Below, in pieces: positions 50,581 through 58,567 of a stretch of DNA of 64,000 nt; position 1 is the first letter of the stretch; every line of letters begins with the position of its first letter. A model generated the notes under the pieces. It was not told the origin of the DNA, made no database searches, and saw only the letters and a program-made list of their open reading frames with translations. The DNA lies in the NCBI RefSeq assembly GCF_016595235.1, contig NZ_JAENHL010000008.1, positions 1,014,624-1,078,623 of the forward strand. Reading direction: 5' to 3'. The stretch is from Taklimakanibacter albus. GTDB taxonomy: Bacteria > Pseudomonadota > Alphaproteobacteria > Rhizobiales > Aestuariivirgaceae. The translations under genes were made by a program, and so were the position numbers.

Positions 50581-51360
50581 ATGAATCTCGACCTCACCGG
50601 CAAAACCGCCCTCATCACCGGCGCATCGAAAGGCATCGGCCTGGCGCTCGCGCATGTCATGGCCAAGGAAGGCTGCCACCTGCATCTCGCCGCCCGCAAT
50701 GGCGAAGCGATGCTGGCGGCAAAAAAAGAGATCGAGGCGACGCACAAAGTGTCAGTCACGGTGCATGCGCTCGATCTGTCGAGCACCGAAGCGATGGAGA
50801 AGCTCGCCAAGGATGCCGGCGAGATCGACATCCTCATCAACAACGCCGGCGACATTCCGGCGGGTTCGCTCGAAATCGTCGATGACGAGGCCTGGCGCAA
50901 GGGTTTCGACCTCAAGGTGTTCGGCTACATCACCCTCGCCCGCGCTTTCTACAAGAAGATGAAGGGCAAGGACGGCGTCATCCTCAATGTCATCGGCAAT
51001 TCCGGTGAGAACTGGGATGCGAGCTATATCGCCGGCAGCACCGGCAATGCGGCGCTGATGTCCTTCACCAAGGCGCTCGGCGGTGCCAGCCTCAATGACG
51101 GCATTCGCGTCGTCGGCGTCAATCCAGGCCCAGTCGCCACCGACCGCATGCTCAAGATCATGAAACGCAAGGCGACCGACATGCTGGGCGATGAAGGCCG
51201 CTGGGAAGAGCTGTTCGACAAATATCCGGGCAAGCGCCCGGCTACCGCCGAGGAAGTGGCCGATCTCTGCGCGTTCCTGTCTTCGCCGCGGGCCGGCTAC
51301 ATCACCGGCGCCATCGTCACGATCGACGGCGGCATCGCATCGCGTGGCTCGGTCATCTGA
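50581..51360 (+). CDS. SDR family oxidoreductase lacking the usual YxxxK
   Basis: The 259-residue Rossmann protein has TGxxxGIG as TGASKGIGLAL, NNAGDIPAGSLE, NPGPVATDRMLK and a C-terminus GAIVTIDGGIASRG. In the active-site region the expected Ser/Tyr/Lys triad reads VIGNSGENWDASYIAGSTGNAALMSFTKAL: the Tyr is followed by IAGST, so no Lys stands four places later. This wording is seen in an SDR subgroup, but it makes a classical reductase mechanism uncertain. It starts at ATG 50581, 47 bases after the nucleoside hydrolase. Confidence 0.88.
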   Translation: MNLDLTGKTALITGASKGIGLALAHVMAKEGCHLHLAARNGEAMLAAKKEIEATHKVSVTVHALDLSSTEAMEKLAKDAGEIDILINNAGDIPAGSLEIVDDEAWRKGFDLKVFGYITLARAFYKKMKGKDGVILNVIGNSGENWDASYIAGSTGNAALMSFTKALGGASLNDGIRVVGVNPGPVATDRMLKIMKRKATDMLGDEGRWEELFDKYPGKRPATAEEVADLCAFLSSPRAGYITGAIVTIDGGIASRGSVI

Positions 51361-51375
51361 AGGCGAATTTGTACG

Positions 51376-52506
51376 ATGAGCACTCTCAACAGCCGCAACA
51401 AATATTTCGACGAGCTCTTTGCGACCGAAGGGCTCCTGTGGATGGGCCAGAACACCAACCACATCCCGGCCCATCCGGCGGTGAAGCAGGCGATGATCGA
51501 TTCCATCACCGCCCTCGAATTCAACGCCTATGCGCCGCCGCTCGGCTTCGAGAGCCTGCGCCAGGCGATCGTCACCGATCTGGGCCTCACCGGCGTCGAG
51601 GCGGTCGTCACCGAGGGCGGCGTCAATGCGCTCGCCACGATCTGCCGCGCCCGTTGCCGGCCGGGCAAGACGCTCGTCACCACCGATCCGACCTGGAAAT
51701 GGCCGGGCCTGTTCGCCCGCCAGCAGGGTGCCGAAGTCATCGAGCTGCCGATCTATGATGCCGCCACGCAGTACAGACTGACGCCGGAAGCGCTGGAGGA
51801 GGCCGTCGATGCGCGGACCGCGATCATCTATATCGTCGATCCGAACAACCCGCTCGGCATCTGCTATTCCAAAACCGAGATCGAGGCTTTCGTGAAGATC
51901 GCCCAGCGGCATGGCGCCCTCCTCGTCCATGACTGCACCTATCGCGATTTCGCCGATGGCCACTATCCGGCGCTCAATGTCTCGACCGACAATGTCGTTT
52001 TGTCGATGAGCTTCTCCAAATGGCTGGGGCTTGCGGGCCTGCGTATCGGCGCTTTCGTGGCCAAGCCTGAGCTTGCGGCGGAGATCGCCTCCTTCTCGAC
52101 CGGCGTGCTCGGCGGCAGCGTGATCGCGCAGCGCGCCGCGATCGCCGGCCTCACGGTCAAGAAGGAATGGATGGGGGAGGTTCGCCGGATCAACAAGGCG
52201 AACCAAGACAAGCTCAAAAGTGCGGTGGAAGCGCAAGGATTCACGGTTCCGGTCTCCCCCTCGCATGGCAATTTCCTGGTGATCGAGACACTCGCCGCCG
52301 GTGTGCGGCCGGAGGCTCTGGTCGCGGCGGCCAAACGCGAAGGCATCATGATCCGCCAGGGCACCTATCACACCGAACGTTTCGGCGACCGGTTCATCAA
52401 GGTCAGCACCACCGTGCCACCCGAATGGGTCGACACGTTGTGCGCCAAGCTGCCGGCGCTCGTCGCCACTGCCCGGACGCTCAACGACGTCGATGCGCAA
52501 TTCTGA
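51376..52506 (+). CDS. PLP-dependent aminotransferase, class I/II fold
   Basis: The 376-residue protein has VTEGGVNALATICRARCRPG, VDPNNPLGICYSKTEIEAFV (PLP-Asn/Pro region), HDCTYRDFADGHYPALN, the Schiff-base Lys in SMSFSKWLGLAGLRIGAF, and the C-terminal Arg in ERFGDRFIKVSTT. Fold type I aminotransferases exchange amino and oxo groups; here the partner could be the product of the oxidase or carbamoyl hydrolase. It lies 15 bases after the SDR gene. Confidence 0.9.
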   Translation: MSTLNSRNKYFDELFATEGLLWMGQNTNHIPAHPAVKQAMIDSITALEFNAYAPPLGFESLRQAIVTDLGLTGVEAVVTEGGVNALATICRARCRPGKTLVTTDPTWKWPGLFARQQGAEVIELPIYDAATQYRLTPEALEEAVDARTAIIYIVDPNNPLGICYSKTEIEAFVKIAQRHGALLVHDCTYRDFADGHYPALNVSTDNVVLSMSFSKWLGLAGLRIGAFVAKPELAAEIASFSTGVLGGSVIAQRAAIAGLTVKKEWMGEVRRINKANQDKLKSAVEAQGFTVPVSPSHGNFLVIETLAAGVRPEALVAAAKREGIMIRQGTYHTERFGDRFIKVSTTVPPEWVDTLCAKLPALVATARTLNDVDAQF

Positions 52507-52515
52507 GGAGGTTCC

Positions 52516-53394
52516 ATGCTGATCAAGACGAAAGACGGCCTGAACCTCCATCTCGAGGAGGCCGGTGACGGCAAGCCGGTTCTGTTCATCCATGAATTCG
52601 GCGGCAACCATCAGAGCTGGGAGCCGCAGATGCGCTTCTTCGCCCGCCGCTATCGCTGCATTACTTATGCAGCGCGGGGCTATGCGCCCTCCGACATTCC
52701 CTCTTCAGTCGAGGCCTATTCGCAGAAGATCGCGGTCGAGGATGCGCTGGCGGTGCTGGACGGACTCGGCATCGACAAGGCTCACATCGTCGGCCTGTCG
52801 ATGGGCGGCTTCACTACCGTGCATTTCGGGCTGATGGCGCCGGAGCGGGCGCTGTCGCTCACGGTCGCCGGCGCCGGTTATGGCTGCGAAAAGGAATTCG
52901 AGGAGTATTTCCGTACCGTCTCGCTCGAAGTGGCGCGTAATTTCGAGACCAAGGGAGCCAAGGAATTCTCCAAGGTCTATGCGCTCGGTGCCAGCCGGGT
53001 GCAGTATCAGAACAAGGACCCGCGTGGCTGGCGTGAATTCGCCGACCGCCTCGCCACCCATTCCGATACCGGCGCGGCGATGACGATGCGGGGCGTCCAG
53101 GCGCGAAGGCCTTCCTTCTACGATCTCGAGGACCAGCTCAAGGCCATGGACGTGCCGACGCTGGTGATCGCCGGCGATGAGGACGATCATTGCCTGCAGC
53201 CCGGCATCTTCCTCAAGAAGACCATCCCGGCCTGCGGCCTCTCGGTGTTCCCCAAGACCGGGCATACGCTCAATCTCGAGGAACCGGCCTGGTTCAACGC
53301 GCTCCTCGCCGAATTCTTCGCGCAAGTGGAAGCCGGCAAATGGCAGAAGCGTGATCCGCGCGCCATGCCGAGCCAGATCATGCGGACGGACTGA
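52516..53394 (+). CDS. Alpha/beta hydrolase (class I fold)
   Basis: The 292-residue protein has the oxyanion strand VLFIHEFGGNHQSWEPQMRFFARRYRCITYAARGYAPSD, the nucleophile elbow HIVGLSMGGFTTVHFGLMAPER, the acid near LVIAGDEDDHCLQPGIFLKK and the His in KTGHTLNLEEP. It is cytoplasmic. It resembles carbon-carbon hydrolases, esterases and amidases of the class; the substrate is not assigned. AGGAGG ten bases before the ATG supports the start. Confidence 0.9.
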   Translation: MLIKTKDGLNLHLEEAGDGKPVLFIHEFGGNHQSWEPQMRFFARRYRCITYAARGYAPSDIPSSVEAYSQKIAVEDALAVLDGLGIDKAHIVGLSMGGFTTVHFGLMAPERALSLTVAGAGYGCEKEFEEYFRTVSLEVARNFETKGAKEFSKVYALGASRVQYQNKDPRGWREFADRLATHSDTGAAMTMRGVQARRPSFYDLEDQLKAMDVPTLVIAGDEDDHCLQPGIFLKKTIPACGLSVFPKTGHTLNLEEPAWFNALLAEFFAQVEAGKWQKRDPRAMPSQIMRTD

Positions 53395-53395
53395 C

Positions 53396-54637
53396 ATGGC
53401 CGCCCCGTCGATCGATGCCGACCGTCTGTGGAACAGGCTGATGCGCCTGGCGGAGATCGGCGCCACGCCGAAAGGCGGCGTCGACCGGCAGGCGCTGAGC
53501 GAGGGAGAAACAGAGGCGTGGCGTCTCGTCATCGACTGGGCACACAAAGCCGGCCTCGTCGCGCAAACAGATCCGGCCGCCAATCTGTTCCTCGTCTGGG
53601 AAGGCCGCGACCGAACGCTCCCGCCCCTGATGGCGGGCAGCCATCTCGACAGCCAGCCGACCGGTGGCAAGTTCGACGGCGCCTTCGGCGTCATGGCGGC
53701 GCTCGAAGCGGTGATCACACTTGCCGCAGCGGGTTTGAGGCCCGAACGCGACATCATCGTCGTCGCCTGGATGAATGAGGAAGGCTCGCGTTTCGCACCC
53801 GGCATGATGGGATCGGAAGCCTTTGCCGGCGTGCGCCCGATCGAGACGATCCATGCCGTGAAGGACGCGAAGGGCATCAGCACCGGCGCCGAGATCGACC
53901 GGCAACTGGCCGCTTTTCCTAATCTCGCGAGGCGTCCGCTCGGCTTTCCGCTCTTCGCTTATATCGAGCCGCATATTGAGCAGCACACGCTGCTCGAACA
54001 GGCAGAAATGACGATCGGCATCGTCACCGGCATTCAGGGCAAGAAAACCTATGAGGTCAAGATCGAAGGGACCAAGGGTCATGCCGGCACGCTCTCGATG
54101 CGTGACAGACGTGACGCCGTCGTCGCCTTTGCCGAAGTCATGTCACGGCTCCAGGCGCAAATAGGCCGCCACGATCACATCAAGTTCACTGTCGGCCAGT
54201 TGCTGGTCGAGCCCAATGCGCCCTCGATCGTGCCGGAGCGGGTGCGCTTCCGCATCGACCTTCGCCACCCCGATAATGCGGTTCTGGACAGATGCGGGGA
54301 GTTCGTCGAGCGGATCTGCATCGCGGCGGCCAAGCCCTGTAACGCCAACGTGACCCCGCTGGTCTCCGCGGCGTCCAATGATTTCGACGCAGGCCTGCAG
54401 GAACTGATCGCCCGAAGTGCCGGGCAGCGGGGTTTCCCGGCGATGCCGGTCCTTTCCTATGCCGGACACGACGCGCGCCAGATGGCACCGCTCTGCCCGA
54501 GCGCAATGATCTTCATTCCCTGCCGCGACGGCGTCAGTCATGATGAAAGCGAGTGGGCTGAACCGCAGCATGTCGCGGCTGGCGCGCAAGTGCTCTGCGA
54601 TGTTCTCGCGGTTCTCTGCAGGGAAGTCCTGCCCTAG
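53396..54637 (+). CDS. M20 family Zn-dependent hydrolase (allantoate amidohydrolase / N-carbamoyl-amino-acid hydrolase)
   Basis: The 413-residue protein from ATG 53396 has GSHLDSQPTGGKFDGAFGV, VVAWMNEEGSRFAPGMMGSEAF and YIEPHIEQHTLLEQ, and the dimerisation-domain Gly/His (GTKGHAGTLSMRDRRDAV), plus GHDARQMAPLCPSAMIFIPC. This is the allantoate amidohydrolase/beta-ureidopropionase/N-carbamoyl-L-amino-acid hydrolase signature. It releases ammonia and CO2 from a ureido group, or hydrolyses a related amide. It begins one base after the hydrolase stop and closes the operon. Confidence 0.92.
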   Translation: MAAPSIDADRLWNRLMRLAEIGATPKGGVDRQALSEGETEAWRLVIDWAHKAGLVAQTDPAANLFLVWEGRDRTLPPLMAGSHLDSQPTGGKFDGAFGVMAALEAVITLAAAGLRPERDIIVVAWMNEEGSRFAPGMMGSEAFAGVRPIETIHAVKDAKGISTGAEIDRQLAAFPNLARRPLGFPLFAYIEPHIEQHTLLEQAEMTIGIVTGIQGKKTYEVKIEGTKGHAGTLSMRDRRDAVVAFAEVMSRLQAQIGRHDHIKFTVGQLLVEPNAPSIVPERVRFRIDLRHPDNAVLDRCGEFVERICIAAAKPCNANVTPLVSAASNDFDAGLQELIARSAGQRGFPAMPVLSYAGHDARQMAPLCPSAMIFIPCRDGVSHDESEWAEPQHVAAGAQVLCDVLAVLCREVLP

Positions 54638-54670
54638 ACCCGGGCCGGCAAATGCGCTCCAATCGTTGCC

Positions 54671-55162
54671 ATGAGCAAACCAGCATCTGCGGCAATCACC
54701 GTTCGGCGTCTGGCCGAAACGGAGATGGATCAGGCCGCACGAGTCCTGCGGCTATCCTTTGATGCCCAATATCCCTGGCTGAGCGGCCTCCACACGCCCG
54801 ACGAGGATCGATATTTCTTTCGTGAGATCCTCTATCCGAGCTGCCAGATATGGGGCGCCATCGCTCAGGACCTCATCGGCATCATCGCCTTCCGGCCGGG
54901 CATGATCGAACAGCTCTATGTGCTGCCGGACTGTCAAGGACGGGGCGCCGGCAGCGCCCTGCTCGCTGTGGCGATGTCGCAATCGGATGAACTGGAGCTC
55001 TGGACATTCCAACGGAATGCCCGTGCGCGTCGTTTCTATGAAGCGAAAGGCTTCGTGGCGACGAAGAAGACCGATGGCAGCGAAAATGAAGAGCGTGAGC
55101 CAGACGTCCTCTATAGATGGGAAAGGCGGGCCGGCGCGTCAGGGATAGACGTCAAGGGATAG
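54671..55162 (+). CDS. GNAT family N-acetyltransferase
   Basis: The 163-residue protein has ITVRRLAETEMDQAARVLRLSF at the N-terminus and the acetyl-CoA motif A as IEQLYVLPDCQGRGAGSALLAVAMSQ, then motif B NARARRFYEAKGFVATKK. Motif A (Q-G-x-G-x-G/A) is intact. The acceptor is unknown. A 33-base gap separates it from the M20 gene, so it may or may not share that transcript. Confidence 0.88.
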   Translation: MSKPASAAITVRRLAETEMDQAARVLRLSFDAQYPWLSGLHTPDEDRYFFREILYPSCQIWGAIAQDLIGIIAFRPGMIEQLYVLPDCQGRGAGSALLAVAMSQSDELELWTFQRNARARRFYEAKGFVATKKTDGSENEEREPDVLYRWERRAGASGIDVKG

Positions 55163-55186
55163 TCAATCGACGCATCGTCAGGCGGG

Positions 55187-56299
55187 CTACCGCCCCGACC
55201 GGACATCGAACTCGGTCAGCGGATGAGCGACGCCATTGACCAGCAGATCGATGCGGTGACGGCCCGGATAATGTTTCCGGGTCGTCATATCGGCGAAGGA
55301 GATTGTGCTCGTCAGGGGCAGCTCGGCAGCGGGCGGCAATTCGATGCGGCGCAACTTGAACACTTTCGGACGTGTGTCGCCATTCGCCTTCACGAAATGC
55401 ACGGCATAGTCGATGAGCAGATCCTGCGGTCCCTTGCCCGTGCTGGCGATGGTGAAGGAGAAACGCAGTTTGTCGCCGACTTTCACGCGGCCAGGCGCCA
55501 GCGTCACATCGGCGATGCGGATATCCGGCCTCGCGCCAACGCCCAGTAACGCCAGTGCGCCCGCATGGCCGCTCTTCACCAGCGAACGCAGCGCATGCTG
55601 CACGATCCATTGCCGGTCCGGCGCGGCGCCGACCAGCCATTGCCGGCAAAGGTCGACGAGAAGATCGGGATGATCCTTGCCGATATCGTTCAGATTGTTG
55701 GCGACGGAACGCTGGACATACCGTTCGGGATCGTCCTTCAGGCGCTCGAGCACGGCGATCACCGGGCGCGGATCAGCCTGAAAGGCCGGCAGGCGCGACG
55801 CCCAGGGCAGCCGCGGCCGTGTTCCCTCCGAGGCCAGACGGCGGATATGGACATTGCCGTCGCGCGTCCAGTCGAGAAGACGCGCATAGGTGGCTTCCGG
55901 ATATTTCGTCAGATAGGCCCGGATACTGAATTCGGCGGAGAACCATTGCGTGAGCTCATATTGGGCGCGCATCGCCGTTTCGAAGTCATCTATCCCGTAT
56001 TTCTGCACGAAACACAGATGCGGCATGTAGCGCAGAGGCGATAGGCCCGTCTCCGCGTCCGACTTAGGTCCGAGCGAGGCCAGCAGAATGTCGACTGCGG
56101 TGGCGAAAGGACGCGGCAGATGGGCATCGAGCGCATCGGCAATCTGCCAGGCGCGCGCAACGAGGGCGAGATCGTCCAGCCCCGTGAGACACGCTTTGAC
56201 GAAGGGGCCTGAACGAAAGGCCGGAAGAACGCGCTTGATTTCGCCGGCCAGCGCGCGAATCGCCGCTTCGCCCAGAATATGCTTGAGCTCTTCCGCCAT
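55187..56299 (-). CDS. DNA alkylation repair protein (AlkD/AlkC-like, HEAT fold)
   Basis: Starting at ATG 56299 the 370-residue protein opens AEELKHILGEAAIRALAGEIKR, with helical HEAT-like segments such as FVKACLTGLDDLALVARAWQIADAL, VHIRRLASEGTRPRLPWASRLPAFQ, ALERLKDDPERYVQRSVANNLNDI and HPDLLVDLCRQWL. These match the AlkC/AlkD-type alkylation repair family; the RPRLPWA stretch is characteristic. The last 100 residues are a beta-rich extension (RVKVGDKLRFSFTIA) found in some members. It should excise alkylated bases as a glycosylase. The frame is open to 56572 but the residues before ATG 56299 do not look like protein. Confidence 0.82.
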   Translation of the reverse strand: MAEELKHILGEAAIRALAGEIKRVLPAFRSGPFVKACLTGLDDLALVARAWQIADALDAHLPRPFATAVDILLASLGPKSDAETGLSPLRYMPHLCFVQKYGIDDFETAMRAQYELTQWFSAEFSIRAYLTKYPEATYARLLDWTRDGNVHIRRLASEGTRPRLPWASRLPAFQADPRPVIAVLERLKDDPERYVQRSVANNLNDIGKDHPDLLVDLCRQWLVGAAPDRQWIVQHALRSLVKSGHAGALALLGVGARPDIRIADVTLAPGRVKVGDKLRFSFTIASTGKGPQDLLIDYAVHFVKANGDTRPKVFKLRRIELPPAAELPLTSTISFADMTTRKHYPGRHRIDLLVNGVAHPLTEFDVRSGR

Positions 56300-56396
56300 C
56301 TGTCCCCGCGTTCCTTCAACGACAACAGACACTATCTCATCTGATGTCAGAATTTGACAGCAGCCTTGGAGAATCTGGGCCCGTTGTTGTGCCAGA

Positions 56397-56409
56397 CTAC
56401 AGTCTGTAG
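56397..56409. promoter_or_regulatory. Short palindrome in the alkylation-repair/VOC divergent gap
   Basis: ctacag-t-ctgtag, six-base arms, 30 bases before the VOC start. A possible operator in a divergent promoter; short enough to be chance. Confidence 0.35.
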
Positions 56410-56438
56410 ATTGGAACGCCCCTTTGGAGATTGGAAAC

Positions 56439-56876
56439 ATGGCGCTCAAGCGGATGGACAATGTCGGAATCGTCGTCGAAGACCTCGCAGGGGCGATTGA
56501 TTTCTTTCGCGAGCTCGGCCTCGAGCTCGAAGGGCGGGCCACGATCGAGGAAGAATGGGCCGGACGAGTCACTGGACTGGGCGATCAGCATGTCGAGATT
56601 GCCATGATGCGCACACCGGACGGCCACAGCCAGCTCGAGCTCTCCCGTTTCCTCAGGCCGCCTGTCGTCGCCGATCACCGGAACGCCCCGGTCAACGCCC
56701 TAGGCTACCTGCGCGTCATGTTCACCGTGGACGACATCGACGAGACGCTTGCAAGGCTCCGCAAACGCGGCGCGCAGGTCGTCGGCGATGTCGTCCAGTA
56801 CAAGAACGCGTATCGGCTCTGCTACATCCGGGGACCCGAAGGGCTTCTCATCGGACTTGCCCAGGAACTCAGCTGA
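56439..56876 (+). CDS. VOC (glyoxalase/dioxygenase) superfamily protein
   Basis: The 145-residue protein has the paired beta-alpha-beta-beta-beta modules: LKRMDNVGIVVEDLAGAIDFFRELGLELEGR, then ALGYLRVMFTVDDIDETLARLRKRGAQVVG, closing YRLCYIRGPEGLLIGLAQEL with the usual Glu metal ligand. ATG 56439 follows GGAG; a TTG at 56424 is in frame. Substrate unknown. Confidence 0.87.
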   Translation: MALKRMDNVGIVVEDLAGAIDFFRELGLELEGRATIEEEWAGRVTGLGDQHVEIAMMRTPDGHSQLELSRFLRPPVVADHRNAPVNALGYLRVMFTVDDIDETLARLRKRGAQVVGDVVQYKNAYRLCYIRGPEGLLIGLAQELS

Positions 56877-56907
56877 GCTCCTGCGCGGCGGCGGGAGCGG
56901 TCTCTCA

Positions 56908-58086
56908 TCACCGCCGCCGCAGAGCCGCAAGTGTCGCCAGCGCCATGCCGGCCGCGTAGACCGCAAGCGGCCAGGCCGTGTCACCCTTCAGCAGCACCAC
57001 CGCCGCGGTGCCCACGAGGCCGACGATCAGGCTCTGGATGCAGAAATAGAGGGCCACCGCCGTTCCGGCGACGTCGCCAAACTCGGCCAGTGCGCCATCC
57101 GCCGTGACCGAAGCCGTCATCACGATGCCGAGGGCGATGATCCACATCGGCGGCATGAAGCTCCAGAAGGAGGGCGACAGGAAGAGTTCACCGAGAACGA
57201 GAAGCGCCGAGCCCAGAAGCAGCAATGCCATTCCCCGGCGGGCGCAGCCGTCGACACCCCATTTCTTCACAGCCACTGACACGAAGCGTGTGGCCGCGAT
57301 CATCACCAGGGCCGCCGTCGCGAAGGCCAGGCTGAAGGCGAATTCGCTGAGGCCGGCCCGCATGATGAGGAAACGCGGCGCGGTCGAGAAGAAGACGAAG
57401 AACGACCCCATCGCGGCGCTGAAGGCCAGCGTATAGGCCCAGAAGGCGCCGCTCCGCACGATGCGCCGTAAAACGCCCTTCCGTTTCGTCGCCTGCAACG
57501 GCGCGGTCTCCGGCCAACGCATCGAGGCCCATGCCACGGCGATCATCGCGGGGGCTCCCAAGGCGATGAAGAGTCCCCGCCAGCCGAACCACTCGGCGAT
57601 CAGAGCGCCGAGCACCGGCCCCAGAGCGGGAACGAAAGCCAGCATGGCATTCAAATAGCCGTAGATCACCACACTTTCCGGCCGATCGGCATAGGCATCG
57701 CGCACCGTGGCGAACAGCCCTACCAGCATCGCCGAGGCGCCGATCGCCTGCGTGACACGCAGACCGAGAAAGAACGGGGCCGAGCTGGTGGCGGCGAGAA
57801 GCAAAGACGACGACGCGAAGAGCAGCGCCCCGCCGAGCAGCACGGGACGCCGCCCGATCCGGTCGGAGAGTGGCCCAAAGGCGATCTGGCCTACGCCGAG
57901 CAGGATCATATAGAGGCTCAAAGTGAGCTGGATCACCGCAGGCGTGGTGGCGAGAATGCCCGGCATCGCGGGGACGACGGGCAGATAGATGTCCATGGCG
58001 AGCGAGGCCAGGATGTTGAAGGGCGCCAGCAGCAGCAAAGCGGCCGGCAGGGCGTAGGCCCAGTTCTGGTGAACAGGAGAAGACAC
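56908..58086 (-). CDS. Multidrug efflux MFS transporter, Bcr/CflA family
   Basis: The 392-residue, twelve-helix membrane protein has ASLAMDIYLPVVPAMPGILATTPAVIQLTLSLYMILLGVGQIAFGPLSDRIGRRPVLLGGALLF, the Bcr/CflA-type TM1 aspartate and motif A (GPLSDRIGRRP). The conserved RVTQAIGASAMLVG region and GALIAEWFGWRGLFIALG follow. Family members expel drugs such as bicyclomycin or chloramphenicol, or small metabolites. Convergent with the VOC gene; a tandem repeat array lies upstream. Confidence 0.92.
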   Translation of the reverse strand: MSSPVHQNWAYALPAALLLLAPFNILASLAMDIYLPVVPAMPGILATTPAVIQLTLSLYMILLGVGQIAFGPLSDRIGRRPVLLGGALLFASSSLLLAATSSAPFFLGLRVTQAIGASAMLVGLFATVRDAYADRPESVVIYGYLNAMLAFVPALGPVLGALIAEWFGWRGLFIALGAPAMIAVAWASMRWPETAPLQATKRKGVLRRIVRSGAFWAYTLAFSAAMGSFFVFFSTAPRFLIMRAGLSEFAFSLAFATAALVMIAATRFVSVAVKKWGVDGCARRGMALLLLGSALLVLGELFLSPSFWSFMPPMWIIALGIVMTASVTADGALAEFGDVAGTAVALYFCIQSLIVGLVGTAAVVLLKGDTAWPLAVYAAGMALATLAALRRR

Positions 58087-58143
58087 GAGCAGAAACTCCG
58101 CGCAAAAAGGATTTGGCGGCGCTCTGGTTCACATTAATCTGCG

Positions 58144-58293
58144 CATCAGATGATCCGAAAACCGCTTCGCACTTTTCGGTCCGATGCGTCTGCACATCAG
58201 ATGATCCGAAAACCGCTTCGCACTTTTCGGTCCGATGCGTCTGCACATCAGATGGCCCGAAAACCGCTTCGCACTTTTCGGTCTGATGCGTCT
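58144..58293. repeat. Three tandem 51-bp hairpin repeats
   Basis: Copies start at 58144, 58195 and 58246. Units 1 and 2 are nearly identical; unit 3 differs at a few bases (gatggcccg for gatgatccg, tctgatgc for tccgatgc) and ends short. Each unit holds the inverted repeat ccgaaaa ... ttttcgg around ccgcttcgcac, so each can fold into a stem. 51 is divisible by three, so open frames in both directions run through the array; these are not genes. The 481-base gap 58087-58567 holds this array, a separate hairpin at 58321-58350 and otherwise nothing I can support as a gene. Confidence 0.9.
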
Positions 58294-58320
58294 AAAATTT
58301 TAATGATGACCGAGACAGAC

Positions 58321-58350
58321 GCCGCAACAACATTCAATCGTCGTTGCGGC
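58321..58350. terminator. Stem-loop downstream of a possible minus-strand gene remnant
   Basis: gccgcaacaac / gtcgttgcggc, ten of eleven pairs with an 8-base loop. On the minus strand it directly follows a TAA at 58351-58353 that ends a frame reading ETAMEGAKSAAK. No T-run. It may be the terminator of a decayed gene. Confidence 0.4.
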
Positions 58351-58567
58351 TTACTTGGCTGCTGACTTGGCGCCTTCCATTGCAGTCTCCGGTCTATCGG
58401 CAAACTTGTTTTCAGGGCGCCGGATATCATCTCCAGCCTGATGCCGCAAGCGGTTGCAAGGCTGGCGCGCGCCGCGCAACAGGTGACAGCGGGGAGGATT
58501 TTCGGATATGGGCTGTGCACGGACCGCCCGCGCCACCACAGGAAATTCCAGAGGCCTTTCAGCGAGA

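Noticed and set aside
50752-52611. A 619-codon minus-strand open frame opposite the SDR and aminotransferase genes
   Set aside because: Antisense shadow without any domain signature.
57188-58246. Long minus-strand open frame starting in the tandem repeat (MQTHRTEKCEAVFGSS repeated)
   Set aside because: It is an off-frame reading of the Bcr/CflA gene extended by the 51-bp repeat; composition is arginine-rich and unlike protein.
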